This document shows, piece by piece, positions 1 to 9,548 of a stretch of 64,000 nucleotides of DNA. Location: contig NZ_JASSVM010000003.1 of NCBI RefSeq assembly GCF_030541005.1, positions 186,001 through 250,000 of the forward strand. The letters are read 5' to 3'. Made by a program: the position numbers and the translations under genes. The notes under the pieces were generated by a model, which had not been told where the DNA came from, searched no databases, and saw only the letters and a program-made list of their open reading frames with translations. This DNA comes from Marinobacter sp. SS5-14b. Lineage in GTDB: Bacteria; Pseudomonadota; Gammaproteobacteria; Pseudomonadales; Oleiphilaceae. Numbering within the stretch: the first letter of the stretch is position 1; each line of letters starts with the position of its first letter.

Positions 1-921
1 TCTCTGGCGACCACCGCTATGTCGGGTAGCCTGGGTGTTGTGCTGAACCCGTGCTTGCTGATCGTTGTGGTTGCGGCACTGAACAAGGAAGTCACCACAA
101 CCGAGATGTATGGCTGGGGCTTCTGGGTGTTCATTATGTCGGCCAGTCTGTTTTCCTTTATCGTGTGCAAGACCGAAGGCAACTGGAAGCCCAGGCCTGC
201 GCCAGGGGCGTTCCGTGCCTCATTGCGGGCAACCCGGCCTCTGCTGCCTTATGTGGTGGTTGGCTCGGCCGTGATTCTGGCCATCTGGGCGGTACTTGGT
301 CTGCAATTCAATGAATACAGCGCCCCGCTGATCCTACCGCTGGTCATGCTGGCCTTGCTGATGCTGGATGCAGGAAGAGAGCGGGATGAAACGTCTGAGA
401 CGCGGATGCAGGCCTTTTTCGCCCGAAGCAGCGCAGCGGCCAGCGATTCCGCTGTGCACATCGGTGCATTGCTGGCACTGATCGGTTTCTCAATATGTCT
501 GGGCGGTATTCTGGAGCGCTCGGATATTGTGCACTATCTGTTTCCGGAAAGTCTGACCAGTCCGTGGTTGGCCATGCTGGTTATCGTGGTGATGCTGACG
601 GTCATCGGTATGGTGATGGATCCATTCGGGGCAGTGATTCTGGTGTCTGCAACCATCGCCCAGCCGGCGATTCAGATCGGTATTGATCCTTTGCACTTCT
701 GGATTGTGTGCCTGGTTGCCTTTGAGTTGGGGTACCTGAGCCCTCCGGTGGCGCTGAACCATCTGCTTACCCGTCAGGTGGTGGGTGAAACTGAAGTGCT
801 GGCGGCCGAGCGCACGGGAACCTTCTGGCACCGGTATGAGCGTTTGTTGCTGCCGCTGGCGGTAATGATCCCGACCTTGTTGCTGGCAGCGTTTGTGCCA
901 ATGCTGTTTTACGCGCTGTAA
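1..921 (+). CDS. TRAP transporter large permease (DctM-type), 5' truncated
   Basis: Inner-membrane channel subunit of a tripartite ATP-independent periplasmic transporter, which takes up organic acids by Na+/H+ symport with a periplasmic binding protein and a small permease. The reading frame is open from the first base, so the start lies outside the window and about 306 C-terminal residues are present. Many hydrophobic segments are visible. The stretch around MVMDPFGAVILVSAT followed by GIDPLHFWIVCLVAFELGYLSPPV matches the conserved end of DctM proteins. A hairpin with a T-run follows. The substrate cannot be told from this fragment. Confidence 0.85.
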   Translation, partial: SLATTAMSGSLGVVLNPCLLIVVVAALNKEVTTTEMYGWGFWVFIMSASLFSFIVCKTEGNWKPRPAPGAFRASLRATRPLLPYVVVGSAVILAIWAVLGLQFNEYSAPLILPLVMLALLMLDAGRERDETSETRMQAFFARSSAAASDSAVHIGALLALIGFSICLGGILERSDIVHYLFPESLTSPWLAMLVIVVMLTVIGMVMDPFGAVILVSATIAQPAIQIGIDPLHFWIVCLVAFELGYLSPPVALNHLLTRQVVGETEVLAAERTGTFWHRYERLLLPLAVMIPTLLLAAFVPMLFYAL

Positions 922-939
922 GCACAGTAGTCTGGAATA

Positions 940-970
940 ACCCGCGACAGCCCGGCTGCGCGGGTTTTTT
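940..970 (+). terminator. intrinsic terminator after TRAP permease
   Basis: The inverted repeat CCCGCG...CGCGGG (941-946 and 959-964) is followed by six T residues, about 20 bases after the permease stop codon. Confidence 0.8.
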
Positions 971-1024
971 CGTGATGTGGTAACGGACTTGCTTCAGAAT
1001 GGGTCGATCACGGATGTCAGACCG

Positions 1025-1030
1025 TATAAT
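1025..1030 (+). promoter_or_regulatory. possible -10 box for the subtilase/PrcB pair
   Basis: A perfect TATAAT hexamer lies about 40 bases before the GTG start of the subtilase gene. No convincing -35 box sits at the right distance, so this is a weak promoter call. Confidence 0.35.
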
Positions 1031-1070
1031 CTGAATGAAGCCTTAAGCCACCTGACAAAAAGAGTCGCCA

Positions 1071-3665
1071 GTGAGAGTACGGATTCCCCTTTGTTTTCTG
1101 ATACCAGGGATGGTGATGCTTGCCGGTTGTGGTGGTGGCAGCAGCTCTGGTGCCGCCACACCCCTTTTGCCGGCCAGTCCCCTGTCCGGAGTGATTGCGA
1201 TTGAGGCCAACAGCCGGGTTGACCAGGATACGATGGATCAGCTGGGCCTTGGCGGTGCCACGCCCGCTGTTGTTCCGCAAACCCTGCCTGCCAGTTTTGT
1301 TTTGGCCGGTTATGTGAGCAATGCCAGTGGGTTCTATCCAGACGGTTCAACGGCGTGTCAGCCGCTTGAGTACCGTGCCGACCCCCTTGATGACTTTCTG
1401 GTGCCCATGGCCCCGGGGGAGACCATCGTGCTTCAGAGCTTTGGCACCTGTGCCAATGCAGCGGTTCTGGAACTTGATGTAGAGGGGGCGTTATCGCAGA
1501 CGGGTACCGATAGCGTGGGTGTGGCGAAGTTTACCCTGAGTGCTGGCGACGAGCGGGACTACCGGGTACGCGTACGGAATCTCGGGCGAATTCCGGCGCG
1601 CTACGTGCTGCTGAAAACCGCCGGCACTTCGCAGGATACCGCTGCGTTTTATTGGCCGGATCATCGCTTCGTTGAGGGTGAAGCGATAATCACTCTGGCT
1701 GAAACCCAACTGGGGCCGGTGTCGGCGATGGCCCAGGCCAACGGCGTGGGTCCGCGCAGGCTCGCTGATCGGGCCTGGCTGGCTTCCATGGCAGCTACTT
1801 CCAAAACGGCCATTGCAGGGCGGGAATCTTCTGCCACGCTGGCGTGGATTCAGCAGCTCCGGCAAACGCCGGGTGTTGAATCCGCTGCACCCAACTATCA
1901 GGTGGTGGCTCATTCACCGGTGAGTGAGCCGCTGTATAACCGGCAGTGGCACTACGGTTTGATCAACGGCCCGATCGCCTGGCAGTTGGCGCCCGGGGGT
2001 GGTTCTGGGGTCAATGTTGCTGTTCTGGATTCAGGGCTGTTCCGAAATTCACCCACGTCCTGGCATCCTGACCTGCAAGCCAACGTTGCAGCGGGTTACG
2101 ATTTCGTCGATGGTGATGCCGATCCGGAAGACCCGGGCAACAGTGTCGGTGGAAATGTTTTTCACGGCACTCATGTAGCGGGCACCATTGCGTCGGTGAT
2201 TGATGCTAGTGGCAGTGGTGGCGTAGCGTTCGGCTCATCTTTGCTGCCAGTCCGTGTGTTGGGTGAGGGCGGCACCGGTTCGTCCGCCGACCTCATAGAG
2301 GCGATTAGCTGGCTGGTCAACGGCCCTTCCGGAGCCACGCCCCGAGCCGGTGTTGTCAATATGAGCCTCGGCGGCCTGCCCGAAATTGCACAGCTGGAGT
2401 CGGTGATTGCGGCCGGCGTGGAGAAAGGCATGATCTTTGTGGCTGCGGCAGGCAACTCCGCCACCACGGCGAAGTCCTACCCGGCGGCATCGCCGAATGT
2501 CCTTGCGGTCAGCGCGGTAGACGGTGCCGGAAATCTCGCAACCTATTCCAATTACGGCAGCTGGATTGATTTGGCTGCCCCGGGCGGCGATGCCGGCCGG
2601 GATGCCAACAGCGATGGCGAGGCCGATCTGGTGTGGAGCACCAGCGCAACCCAGACGTCCGACGGCTATGTGCCGGATTACAGAGGCTTGCAAGGGACGT
2701 CCATGGCCGCGCCCCATGTCGCCGGCGTGTTGGCGCTGATGAAATCAGAAAAGATGAAATCAGAGAATCAGCAACTGACTTACGGCGAGGTGCTGGGCTT
2801 GCTCCGGCAGGGCGAAATGACGGATTACTCCGGCAGCCCTTCTGTTCAGCTGGGCTATGGGGTGCTCGATGCGGCAAAGGCGGTGTCTGCTGCGACAAAC
2901 GGTTTTTCAGGGGTTGTGTTGTCGGCGTCCCCGGCGGTGCTGTCGCTGAGTAATGAAGGCACTGAGACACAGAGCGTGATGTTGGACGCCTACGGCTCCG
3001 CGAGTCTAGACAGCGTTAGCCTGAGCTCGTTTCCTGAGTGGCTGGCGGTTACCGAAGATTTTTCTCAGCTGCCCTATACCCTTCAGGTTACCCTTCTTCG
3101 GAGTAGGCTGGAGCCGGACGTGCCCGCACGGGATGACATCGTGATTACGTACAACGGAACAAAGGAACTTCGTATCCCGGTGATTGGCCAGCTGATAACC
3201 GATGAGCAGGCTCGTAACGCGGGTGCCCATTTCGTGCTGCTGGTCAACACGGAACCGGATGCCGATGGCTTCTATTGGGCCGAAGCGCAAGTGACCACCA
3301 CGGTTGAAAACGGCCAATACCCGTTCCGGTTTGAAGCAGACGATGGTGAAGAGCCTCGGCAACTGAACGAGGTAGTGCCGGGGGACTATTATCTGGTTGC
3401 CGGTACCGATATTGATGGTGACGGGTTCATCTGCCAGCCGGGCGAGTCCTGTGCGGAGTATCCGGTTTCCGGTTTGCGAGAAGTCATTACCATAAGCGCC
3501 GGGCAAAGCATTTCCGATGTTCGTATGACCACCGGGTTTTCGCGCCCGACTATTTCAGCAGCCACTCCGGATGTCCTGCCACGCCCTGACTTCAAGGGAT
3601 ACCGGTTGAAGCGCGAGCGCAATGGGTCGGCAGCCTACGATGAAGGAGTGAAGGTGTTCCAATGA
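1071..3665 (+). CDS. S8 family serine peptidase (subtilase), lipoprotein
   Basis: Predicted cell-envelope subtilisin-like protease of 864 residues. The N-terminus is a short lipoprotein signal peptide with lipobox LAGC (Cys20) followed by a Gly/Ser-rich linker. This supports the GTG start at 1071. The catalytic domain begins near residue 290: Asp320 in VAVLDSG, His365 in HGTHVAG, oxyanion Asn462 in AAAGNS and Ser544 in QGTSMAAPHVAG. All triad residues are present. About 200 residues of unassigned beta-rich sequence precede the catalytic domain, and about 250 residues follow it. The last four bases overlap the start of the next gene, which encodes a PrcB-like lipoprotein, so the two are probably co-translated. 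The substrate is unknown. Confidence 0.88.
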   Translation: MRVRIPLCFLIPGMVMLAGCGGGSSSGAATPLLPASPLSGVIAIEANSRVDQDTMDQLGLGGATPAVVPQTLPASFVLAGYVSNASGFYPDGSTACQPLEYRADPLDDFLVPMAPGETIVLQSFGTCANAAVLELDVEGALSQTGTDSVGVAKFTLSAGDERDYRVRVRNLGRIPARYVLLKTAGTSQDTAAFYWPDHRFVEGEAIITLAETQLGPVSAMAQANGVGPRRLADRAWLASMAATSKTAIAGRESSATLAWIQQLRQTPGVESAAPNYQVVAHSPVSEPLYNRQWHYGLINGPIAWQLAPGGGSGVNVAVLDSGLFRNSPTSWHPDLQANVAAGYDFVDGDADPEDPGNSVGGNVFHGTHVAGTIASVIDASGSGGVAFGSSLLPVRVLGEGGTGSSADLIEAISWLVNGPSGATPRAGVVNMSLGGLPEIAQLESVIAAGVEKGMIFVAAAGNSATTAKSYPAASPNVLAVSAVDGAGNLATYSNYGSWIDLAAPGGDAGRDANSDGEADLVWSTSATQTSDGYVPDYRGLQGTSMAAPHVAGVLALMKSEKMKSENQQLTYGEVLGLLRQGEMTDYSGSPSVQLGYGVLDAAKAVSAATNGFSGVVLSASPAVLSLSNEGTETQSVMLDAYGSASLDSVSLSSFPEWLAVTEDFSQLPYTLQVTLLRSRLEPDVPARDDIVITYNGTKELRIPVIGQLITDEQARNAGAHFVLLVNTEPDADGFYWAEAQVTTTVENGQYPFRFEADDGEEPRQLNEVVPGDYYLVAGTDIDGDGFICQPGESCAEYPVSGLREVITISAGQSISDVRMTTGFSRPTISAATPDVLPRPDFKGYRLKRERNGSAAYDEGVKVFQ

Positions 3666-4159
3666 AACCGTACCTATCAAAATTATTGGCAGCGTCATTT
3701 GTATCCTTGGCCATGACAGGGTGCAGCGCGACCGGCAGTGCACCATCCGCACCGGTGCCGGAAGTCCGTCAGATCACTCAATCTGCCCACTGCGGACTGA
3801 CCGGCCCGGGTGTTGCGTACGTTCGTTCACCGGCTTCGCTGGAGGATCTGCTCGGTGTTGCCGGCCAGAATATGTCGACAGGCGCGATTCGGCAGGTCAA
3901 TCTGGACAACGAGCAGCTGGTGATCGTAACCCTGGGGCAGAAGCCTACAGCCGGCTACAGCGTGGGGCTGGAGCGAGCGGCGCAGGAGGGCACGACACTG
4001 AAACTCGAAATGCGGGTAAATCAGCCGGCGCCCGGAATGATGGTTGCGCAAGTGATTACCTCGCCTTGCGTGGTGCTGGCCGTGGCGAGTGGTGGCTGGC
4101 AGCGGGTAGAGGTTACCGGGGTCACTGAAAAGCCGTTGGTAAAGCTTATCGAAAAGTGA
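3662..4159 (+). CDS. PrcB-like (protease-complex subunit) lipoprotein
   Basis: A 165-residue lipoprotein with signal peptide and lipobox ending at Cys21 (AMTGC). The C-terminal half has the look of the PrcB_C domain: a strand with LGQKPTAGYSV and a late TSPCVVLAV segment. In the Treponema denticola dentilisin system a PrcB lipoprotein is required for the subtilisin-like protease PrtP. Here the gene starts inside the stop codon of a subtilase lipoprotein gene (ATGA overlap), so the same kind of partnership is inferred. The domain match is by eye and the function is an inference from context. Confidence 0.75.
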   Translation: MKPYLSKLLAASFVSLAMTGCSATGSAPSAPVPEVRQITQSAHCGLTGPGVAYVRSPASLEDLLGVAGQNMSTGAIRQVNLDNEQLVIVTLGQKPTAGYSVGLERAAQEGTTLKLEMRVNQPAPGMMVAQVITSPCVVLAVASGGWQRVEVTGVTEKPLVKLIEK

Positions 4160-4188
4160 AACGGTTTGGCGCAGCCACAAATCAACCG

Positions 4189-4216
4189 TTGATCTTTCAG
4201 CGCGAATCCCTAAGCT
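4189..4216 (+). promoter_or_regulatory. possible sigma70-type promoter for parE
   Basis: TTGATC (4189-4194) and TAAGCT (4211-4216) are spaced by 16 bases, about 40 bases upstream of the parE ATG and just after the PrcB-like gene. Matches to consensus are moderate. Confidence 0.3.
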
Positions 4217-4253
4217 ATGGCGCAACAATCCTTTGCGGAGTCATGCCGTTTCT

Positions 4254-6149
4254 ATGAGCCAGCAACAATATAACGCCGATGCCATTGAAGTCCTGACCGG
4301 TCTTGATCCGGTGCGCAAGCGCCCGGGTATGTACACCGATACATCAAGGCCGAACCATCTGGCGCAGGAAGTTATTGACAACAGTGTTGATGAAGCGCTG
4401 GCTGGCCATGCCCGAAGGATCGACGTTATCCTGCACAGTGACAACTCCCTGAGCGTGGAAGACGATGGCCGTGGCATGCCGGTAGACATCCACAAAGAGG
4501 AAGGCGTTCCCGGTGTGGAGCTTATTCTCTCCCGGCTGCACGCAGGGGGTAAGTTTTCCGAGGGCAACTACAATTTCTCGGGTGGCTTGCACGGTGTCGG
4601 CGTTTCAGTCGTGAACGCATTGTCTACACACCTTGAAGTCACCATCCGGCGCGATGGCCAGGTGCACCGGATGACCTTTGCCGACGGCGAGAAAGCCTCA
4701 GAGCTTGAGGTGATCGACACGGTTGGCAAGCGCAATACCGGTACCCGCCTCCGGTTTGTTCCAGACCCGAAGTATTTCGACAGTCCGAACTTTTCCGTCA
4801 GCCGTTTGCGTCATAATCTGCGCGCCAAAGCAGTGCTGTGCCCGGGGCTGACGGTGACCTTCCTGCAGGAAAAAACCGGCGAGAAAGACGAGTGGCTTTA
4901 CGAAGATGGCCTGCGGGATTATCTGCGCACAGCCCTGGCTGACATCGAAGCGGTGCCGCTGGACCCGTTCACCGGCAGTTTCTCCGGTAACAAAGAGGCG
5001 GTGGACTGGGCCATCCAATGGTTGCCAGAGGGTGGCGATGCGGTTCTTGAAAGCTACGTAAACCTGATTCCCACTGCCCAGGGCGGCACCCATGTAAACG
5101 GCCTGCGTACCGGTCTGCTGGAGGCTATGAGGGAATTCTGCGAGTTCCGCAGTCTGCTGCCACGGGGTGTGAAGCTGTCCCCGGAGGATATCTGGGAGCG
5201 TGTCGCTTACGTACTGTCGTTCAAAATGCAGGAGCCGCAGTTCTCAGGCCAAACCAAAGAGCGGCTGTCCTCCCGCGAGGCGGCCGCCTTTGTTTCCGGT
5301 GTGGTGAAGGATGCGTTCAGCCTGTGGCTTAATCAACACACGGATATTGCAGAAGCCCTGGCAGAGCTGTTCATCAGCAATGCCCAGCGCCGGTTACGGG
5401 CCAGCAAGAAAGTCGCTCGTAAAAAAGTGACATCTGGCCCAGCGCTGCCGGGTAAGCTGGCCGACTGCTCCGGTTCAGATACCAATCGTTCCGAACTGTT
5501 CCTGGTGGAAGGCGACTCTGCTGGCGGCTCTGCCAAACAGGCCCGTGACCGGGAGTTCCAGGCCGTCATGCCCTTGCGGGGCAAGATTCTGAATACCTGG
5601 GAAGTGGATTCAAACGAAATTCTGGCCTCCCAGGAAGTACACGACATTGCGGTTGCGATCGGTGTGGACCCCAGTTCGGATGATCTGACTGGGCTGCGCT
5701 ATAACAAGGTGTGCATCCTTGCCGATGCGGATTCCGATGGGCTGCACATTGCGACCTTGCTGTGCGCCCTGTTTGTAAAGCACTTCCGGCCCTTGGTCTC
5801 GGCGGGGCACGTGTTCGTTGCCATGCCGCCGCTGTATCGTGTCGATCTGGGAAAGGAAACCTTCTACGCTCTGGATGAACATGAAAAGCAGGGCATTATT
5901 GACCGCCTGGCGGCGGAGAACCGTAAAGGCAAGCTTCAGGTGACCCGGTTCAAGGGGCTGGGTGAAATGAACCCGTTGCAGTTGCGCGAAACCACCATGG
6001 CGCCCGATACCCGTCGATTAGTGATGCTCACGCTTGAAGAGGGTGACGATACCGACGAGTGCATGGACATGCTGCTGGGTAAGAAGCGGGCGTCCGATCG
6101 CCGGGCCTGGCTTGAAGCCTACGGTAATATGGCGGACGTTGCAGGCTGA
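4254..6149 (+). CDS. parE: DNA topoisomerase IV subunit B
   Basis: ATPase/TOPRIM subunit that works with ParC to decatenate replicated chromosomes. At 631 residues it has the length of ParE rather than the roughly 800 of GyrB. The GHKL ATPase motifs are visible (EVIDNSVDEAL, DDGRGMP, GGLHGVGVSVVNAL). The TOPRIM region has EGDSAGGSA, PLRGKILN and DADSDGLH. The ATG at 4254 gives the family N-terminus MSQQQYNADAIEVL. An in-frame TTG at 4233 would add seven residues, but its first codons include the GGAG that probably serves as ribosome binding site. parC lies about 7 kb downstream on the same strand. Confidence 0.96.
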   Translation: MSQQQYNADAIEVLTGLDPVRKRPGMYTDTSRPNHLAQEVIDNSVDEALAGHARRIDVILHSDNSLSVEDDGRGMPVDIHKEEGVPGVELILSRLHAGGKFSEGNYNFSGGLHGVGVSVVNALSTHLEVTIRRDGQVHRMTFADGEKASELEVIDTVGKRNTGTRLRFVPDPKYFDSPNFSVSRLRHNLRAKAVLCPGLTVTFLQEKTGEKDEWLYEDGLRDYLRTALADIEAVPLDPFTGSFSGNKEAVDWAIQWLPEGGDAVLESYVNLIPTAQGGTHVNGLRTGLLEAMREFCEFRSLLPRGVKLSPEDIWERVAYVLSFKMQEPQFSGQTKERLSSREAAAFVSGVVKDAFSLWLNQHTDIAEALAELFISNAQRRLRASKKVARKKVTSGPALPGKLADCSGSDTNRSELFLVEGDSAGGSAKQARDREFQAVMPLRGKILNTWEVDSNEILASQEVHDIAVAIGVDPSSDDLTGLRYNKVCILADADSDGLHIATLLCALFVKHFRPLVSAGHVFVAMPPLYRVDLGKETFYALDEHEKQGIIDRLAAENRKGKLQVTRFKGLGEMNPLQLRETTMAPDTRRLVMLTLEEGDDTDECMDMLLGKKRASDRRAWLEAYGNMADVAG

Positions 6150-6245
6150 TATTCCTTTACCTGCTATAAACATCGTTCTTTATTCTTTCTCAGAATTGCG
6201 TTAGCTCGTTATCCTGCCAGTTTTCTGATCGGAATAAACCGGATT

Positions 6246-8012
6246 ATGGACTGGCAAGGATGGTTTTCTCTCGGCCTGGCGGGTGCAGCGCTGGTGCTGA
6301 TGACATCGGGGCGCTTTGCGCCTCATCTGGTGATGCTGGCGGTGCTGGTGCTGTTGAGTGCTACTGGCATTATCGGGCCTGAGCAGGCGCTCATGGGGTT
6401 CAGCAATCCAGGCCTGATCACCGTTGTTGCCTTGTTCGTGGTAGCCTCTGGCGTGCACCATTCAGGCGGTGTGGATCTCCTCGTTCGCTATATTCTGGGC
6501 AGCCCGAAAACAATTCGCGGTGCTCAGGCCCGCATTGCGTTGCCTGTCACCTTGCTCAGCGGCTTTCTGAACAATACCCCGGTGGTGGCCACAATGATTC
6601 CGGCGGTTCACGCCTGGTCCCGGAAAATTGGCATCGCGCCCTCCAAACTGATGATCCCCCTCAGCTACGCTGCCATTTTCGGCGGCACCCTGACGATGAT
6701 CGGCACCAGTACCAATCTGGTGGTGAATGGCCAGTACCAGCAGTTAACCGGTAGTGACGGATTTTCGATCTTTGCCATCACCCAGGTGGGTTTACCTGTG
6801 GCTATTATCGGTGTGGTGACGATGCTGCTTTTCTTGCCCAGATTCCTGCCCGATAAAAAAGACCTCCAGAAGTTTGGCTCGGTGAAGGAGTTCACTCTGG
6901 AAGTCGCAGTAGCGCTGAATGGGCCGTTGGTAGGAAAGTCCGTTGGTGAAGCCGGGCTGAGGGAGTTGGAGCGGCTGTATCTGGTTGAAATCGAAAGGGA
7001 TGGCAGTGTCGTCACTGCAGTGCCTTCGGAGGAGCGCCTGAGAGGTGGTGACCGTTTGGTGTTTGCAGGGGATACCCAGGCCATTTCAGACTTGCTGCGC
7101 ATCAACGGTATTGTGCCTTCGGTTCACGATGATGAGCCGGCATTGAGCAAAGACCGGGCCGAGCGGCGCCTGGTTGAGGCCGTGCTATCGCCCCAGTGCG
7201 ACGTGCTTGGCCAGACCATTCGGGATGCCAGGTTCCGTGACCGTTATGGTGCGGTGGTACTGGCGGTGGCTCGTGGTGGGGAGCGAGTGCCCGGGAATTT
7301 GGGCAATATTCGTCTGAAGCCAGGCGATGTGCTGTTGCTTGAAGCGCGGCCGGCCTTTGTCAGTCGTCAGCGTTACAACAAGGACTTCCTGCTGATCAAT
7401 GACCTGGAAACCGAAGCCCCCCGGCATGACCGTGCCTGGCTGTCCTGGTCGATTCTGGTTGTGTTGGTCGGCCTGGCAGCCTGCGGCATTATGACCATGC
7501 TGAACGCCGCCCTGGTGGGCGCCTTTTTGATGATCGTTACGGGCTGCTGTTCGGTCGGGCAGGCGCAAAAGGCCGTTGATGTGCCGGTGGTTCTCACCAT
7601 TGCGGCCTCCTTTGCCCTCGGTGGCGCGCTTGAGCATACCGGGGCGGCCGGGTACATGGCCGATGCGGTGTTCAGTCTGAGCAGTGGCAGTGCTTTGGTG
7701 GCGCTATTGCTGGTCTATCTGGTGGTGTCAGTGCTTACGGAGGTCATCACCAACAATGCCGCGGCTGTATTGGTTGTGCCGGTGGTGCTTTCGCTGACCC
7801 AGGCCATGGGCGTGGCGGCAGAGCCCTTTATTATCGCAGTGATGATGGCGGCTTCGGCCAGCTTCGCAACGCCATTGGGCTATCAGACCAATATGATGGT
7901 GTTTGGGCCAGGCGGTTATAGATTCGCTGATTTTCTGCGGGTTGGCTTACCCATGAACCTGTTTATCGGCGGGGTGACGGTGGCCGTCATTGCTCTTGTT
8001 TACGGGGTTTGA
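6246..8012 (+). CDS. SLC13-family permease with RCK_C (TrkA-C) domains
   Basis: Inner-membrane anion carrier of the SLC13/DASS type, 588 residues. N-terminal hydrophobic helices carry the family motif NNTPVVATMIP and a GGTLTMIGTSTNLVVNG segment. The middle region (roughly residues 210-380) is soluble and resembles two TrkA-C domains. The C-terminal half repeats the carrier fold with TNNAAAVLVVPVVL and SFATPLGYQTN. Members transport sulfate, dicarboxylates or other anions; the substrate is not evident here. The last 13 bases overlap the end of the convergent EAL gene. Confidence 0.88.
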   Translation: MDWQGWFSLGLAGAALVLMTSGRFAPHLVMLAVLVLLSATGIIGPEQALMGFSNPGLITVVALFVVASGVHHSGGVDLLVRYILGSPKTIRGAQARIALPVTLLSGFLNNTPVVATMIPAVHAWSRKIGIAPSKLMIPLSYAAIFGGTLTMIGTSTNLVVNGQYQQLTGSDGFSIFAITQVGLPVAIIGVVTMLLFLPRFLPDKKDLQKFGSVKEFTLEVAVALNGPLVGKSVGEAGLRELERLYLVEIERDGSVVTAVPSEERLRGGDRLVFAGDTQAISDLLRINGIVPSVHDDEPALSKDRAERRLVEAVLSPQCDVLGQTIRDARFRDRYGAVVLAVARGGERVPGNLGNIRLKPGDVLLLEARPAFVSRQRYNKDFLLINDLETEAPRHDRAWLSWSILVVLVGLAACGIMTMLNAALVGAFLMIVTGCCSVGQAQKAVDVPVVLTIAASFALGGALEHTGAAGYMADAVFSLSSGSALVALLLVYLVVSVLTEVITNNAAAVLVVPVVLSLTQAMGVAAEPFIIAVMMAASASFATPLGYQTNMMVFGPGGYRFADFLRVGLPMNLFIGGVTVAVIALVYGV

Positions 8013-9283
8013 GTGGCATTGGCGAGAATGTCGCAGCACAGTACTTTCAATGTGCCCTGGTGGTTGTACGCGAGCGAGAGGGTTACGCACATATAAGCAC
8101 CGGTTACGCAAAGGTACGGAGTGGTAACGTGCAGGTTGTCAGGCTGGTCCAGCGCCTGGCGAAGGTACTGCTGTCGGAACCAGTCAGCGCTTGCGGTATT
8201 TTCAAGGGGTCTGAAGCGAGGATCCTGGTTGCGGATGGTGAAGTCTGAAACCAGTGTGTCTGCAATCTGTACGCCCCGGTCATCGACCAGATAACACCGG
8301 GATACTGCGGGGTGCTCGAGCAGTGTTGTGCAGGCCTGCTGCATCGACGCGCCTTGCCGGAGGCGATCAATTGCTCGCTCGAACGGGCCGCTGAAAAAGT
8401 TCACCAGCTGCCGGGTCGGGTCCTGAGTAATCTGTTTTCTCTTTTTGTATTCGGTGAGCAGGTCTTCCAGGTCTGCAGGCGCGTGTGGCAATTCGCCCAG
8501 ATTGATGCAGGGCCTCTGGAAATAGAAGCCCTGAACGAAGTCTACGCCTGCGTCTATCGCAATCATCACCTGATCCCGGGTTTCCACACCTTCCAGCAAA
8601 ACCAGGCAACCGGACTGGTGCAGCAAAGCAACCATGCCATTCAGAATCTGGCGGGCCCGGTGGTCGTTGGAAGCCCGGGTGAGCAGAGACCGATCCAGTT
8701 TGACAATGTCGGGCGACAGATTCCATATCCGTTCGAAATTCGAGTGCCCGGCACCAAAGTCGTCAATGGCAGTCAGGCAGCCCAGTTCTCGATAATAGTC
8801 GACCGTGTCCCTCAGCCTTGCCGGGTCGTCGGTTGGCTGCTCCACAATTTCCATCACAATGCGATGAGCGGGTAAGCCGGTCTTCTTGAGGAGCTGCCCG
8901 AAAAAGGAGTCAGAGTGATTGCCGCTTGTCACTACCCTTGGAGATACGTTCAGAAACAGCCAGTTCAATTGATCTTTAATTCCGCTGTAATTGCGGACGT
9001 GAAGATACCGGCACAGACGATCCAGTAGCAGGTTTTCGGCTTCGGATGAGGGTAAGTCAAAAAGGTGGAGCGGCAGCACGGCCGAGTTATCGTTGTCGAA
9101 TGCCCGGATCAGTGCTTCGTAGCCTACGGTTCGCTTGTGAGAAATGCTGTAGATCGGCTGCAGCGCTGTTCGAAGGGTGAGGCCCCTGAAATCGGCGGTC
9201 CACATGTCTCCCTGCTGGCTGAGCATGGGAGAGAGTAGGTCAACCTCGGGTGCTGGCAGCATGTCTGTAAGGCTATGTGACAT
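8000..9283 (-). CDS. EAL-domain cyclic-di-GMP phosphodiesterase with C-terminal sensor-like domain
   Basis: Predicted cytosolic c-di-GMP phosphodiesterase, about 427 residues from the ATG at 9283. An in-frame TTG at 9313 would add ten residues. The catalytic signature is intact: GYEALIR, LFLNVSPR, IVMEIVEQ, DDFGAGHSN, KLDRS, LEGVET and QGFYF. Hydrolysis of c-di-GMP to pGpG is therefore expected. After about residue 270 a second region (SRCYLVDDRGVQIADT, then RPLENTASADWF) looks like the Cache-type YkuI_C domain found behind some EAL domains, which would sense a small ligand. It converges on the SLC13 gene with a 13-base tail overlap. Confidence 0.88.
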   Translation of the reverse strand: MSHSLTDMLPAPEVDLLSPMLSQQGDMWTADFRGLTLRTALQPIYSISHKRTVGYEALIRAFDNDNSAVLPLHLFDLPSSEAENLLLDRLCRYLHVRNYSGIKDQLNWLFLNVSPRVVTSGNHSDSFFGQLLKKTGLPAHRIVMEIVEQPTDDPARLRDTVDYYRELGCLTAIDDFGAGHSNFERIWNLSPDIVKLDRSLLTRASNDHRARQILNGMVALLHQSGCLVLLEGVETRDQVMIAIDAGVDFVQGFYFQRPCINLGELPHAPADLEDLLTEYKKRKQITQDPTRQLVNFFSGPFERAIDRLRQGASMQQACTTLLEHPAVSRCYLVDDRGVQIADTLVSDFTIRNQDPRFRPLENTASADWFRQQYLRQALDQPDNLHVTTPYLCVTGAYMCVTLSLAYNHQGTLKVLCCDILANATQTP

Positions 9284-9313
9284 AGGCAAATCTGGACCAT
9301 CTAGCAAAAACAA

Positions 9314-9548
9314 CAGCTAAGTGCTGGCTCGAATACAGTCACTGAATTGTCAGCCAGGGTGCCCATCTCCTTGGCACAGCTACCTGTATTTCAAGGAATT
9401 TCAGTTACGTGAAGTCAGATTGCCAAAAAACAGGAATGATTACCACTGCTTAATTGTGGAAACAGGAAACAGTTTGTATCTGCCGCGACAGGCAGGCGGG
9501 GAAGGAGGAAGAAAAAAGAAAACCCGGCGTTGCCGGGCTTCAGGTGTA
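9314..9548. other. gene-free spacer downstream of the 15-codon ORF
   Basis: Together with 9597-9854 this is a gap of about 540 bases between the EAL gene and cytochrome b561. This part holds the terminator at 9511-9540 and otherwise low-information AT-rich sequence. I see no longer coding frame with a plausible start and composition. Confidence 0.5.
9511..9540 (-). terminator. intrinsic terminator after the 15-codon ORF
   Basis: On the minus strand CCCGGC-AAC-GCCGGG (9523-9537) is followed by a T-rich tract (complement of GAAAAAAGAAAA). It lies just after the stop codon of the small frame. Confidence 0.75.

Noticed and set aside
4254..6149. gyrB as identity of the first topoisomerase gene
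   Set aside because: At 631 residues it lacks the GyrB-specific insertion in the C-terminal part, and the partner gene further on is a ParC-length protein next to serB.
8312..8875. 187-codon plus-strand open frame opposite the EAL gene
   Set aside because: It is complementary to the catalytic EAL region, with no ribosome binding site and no family match.
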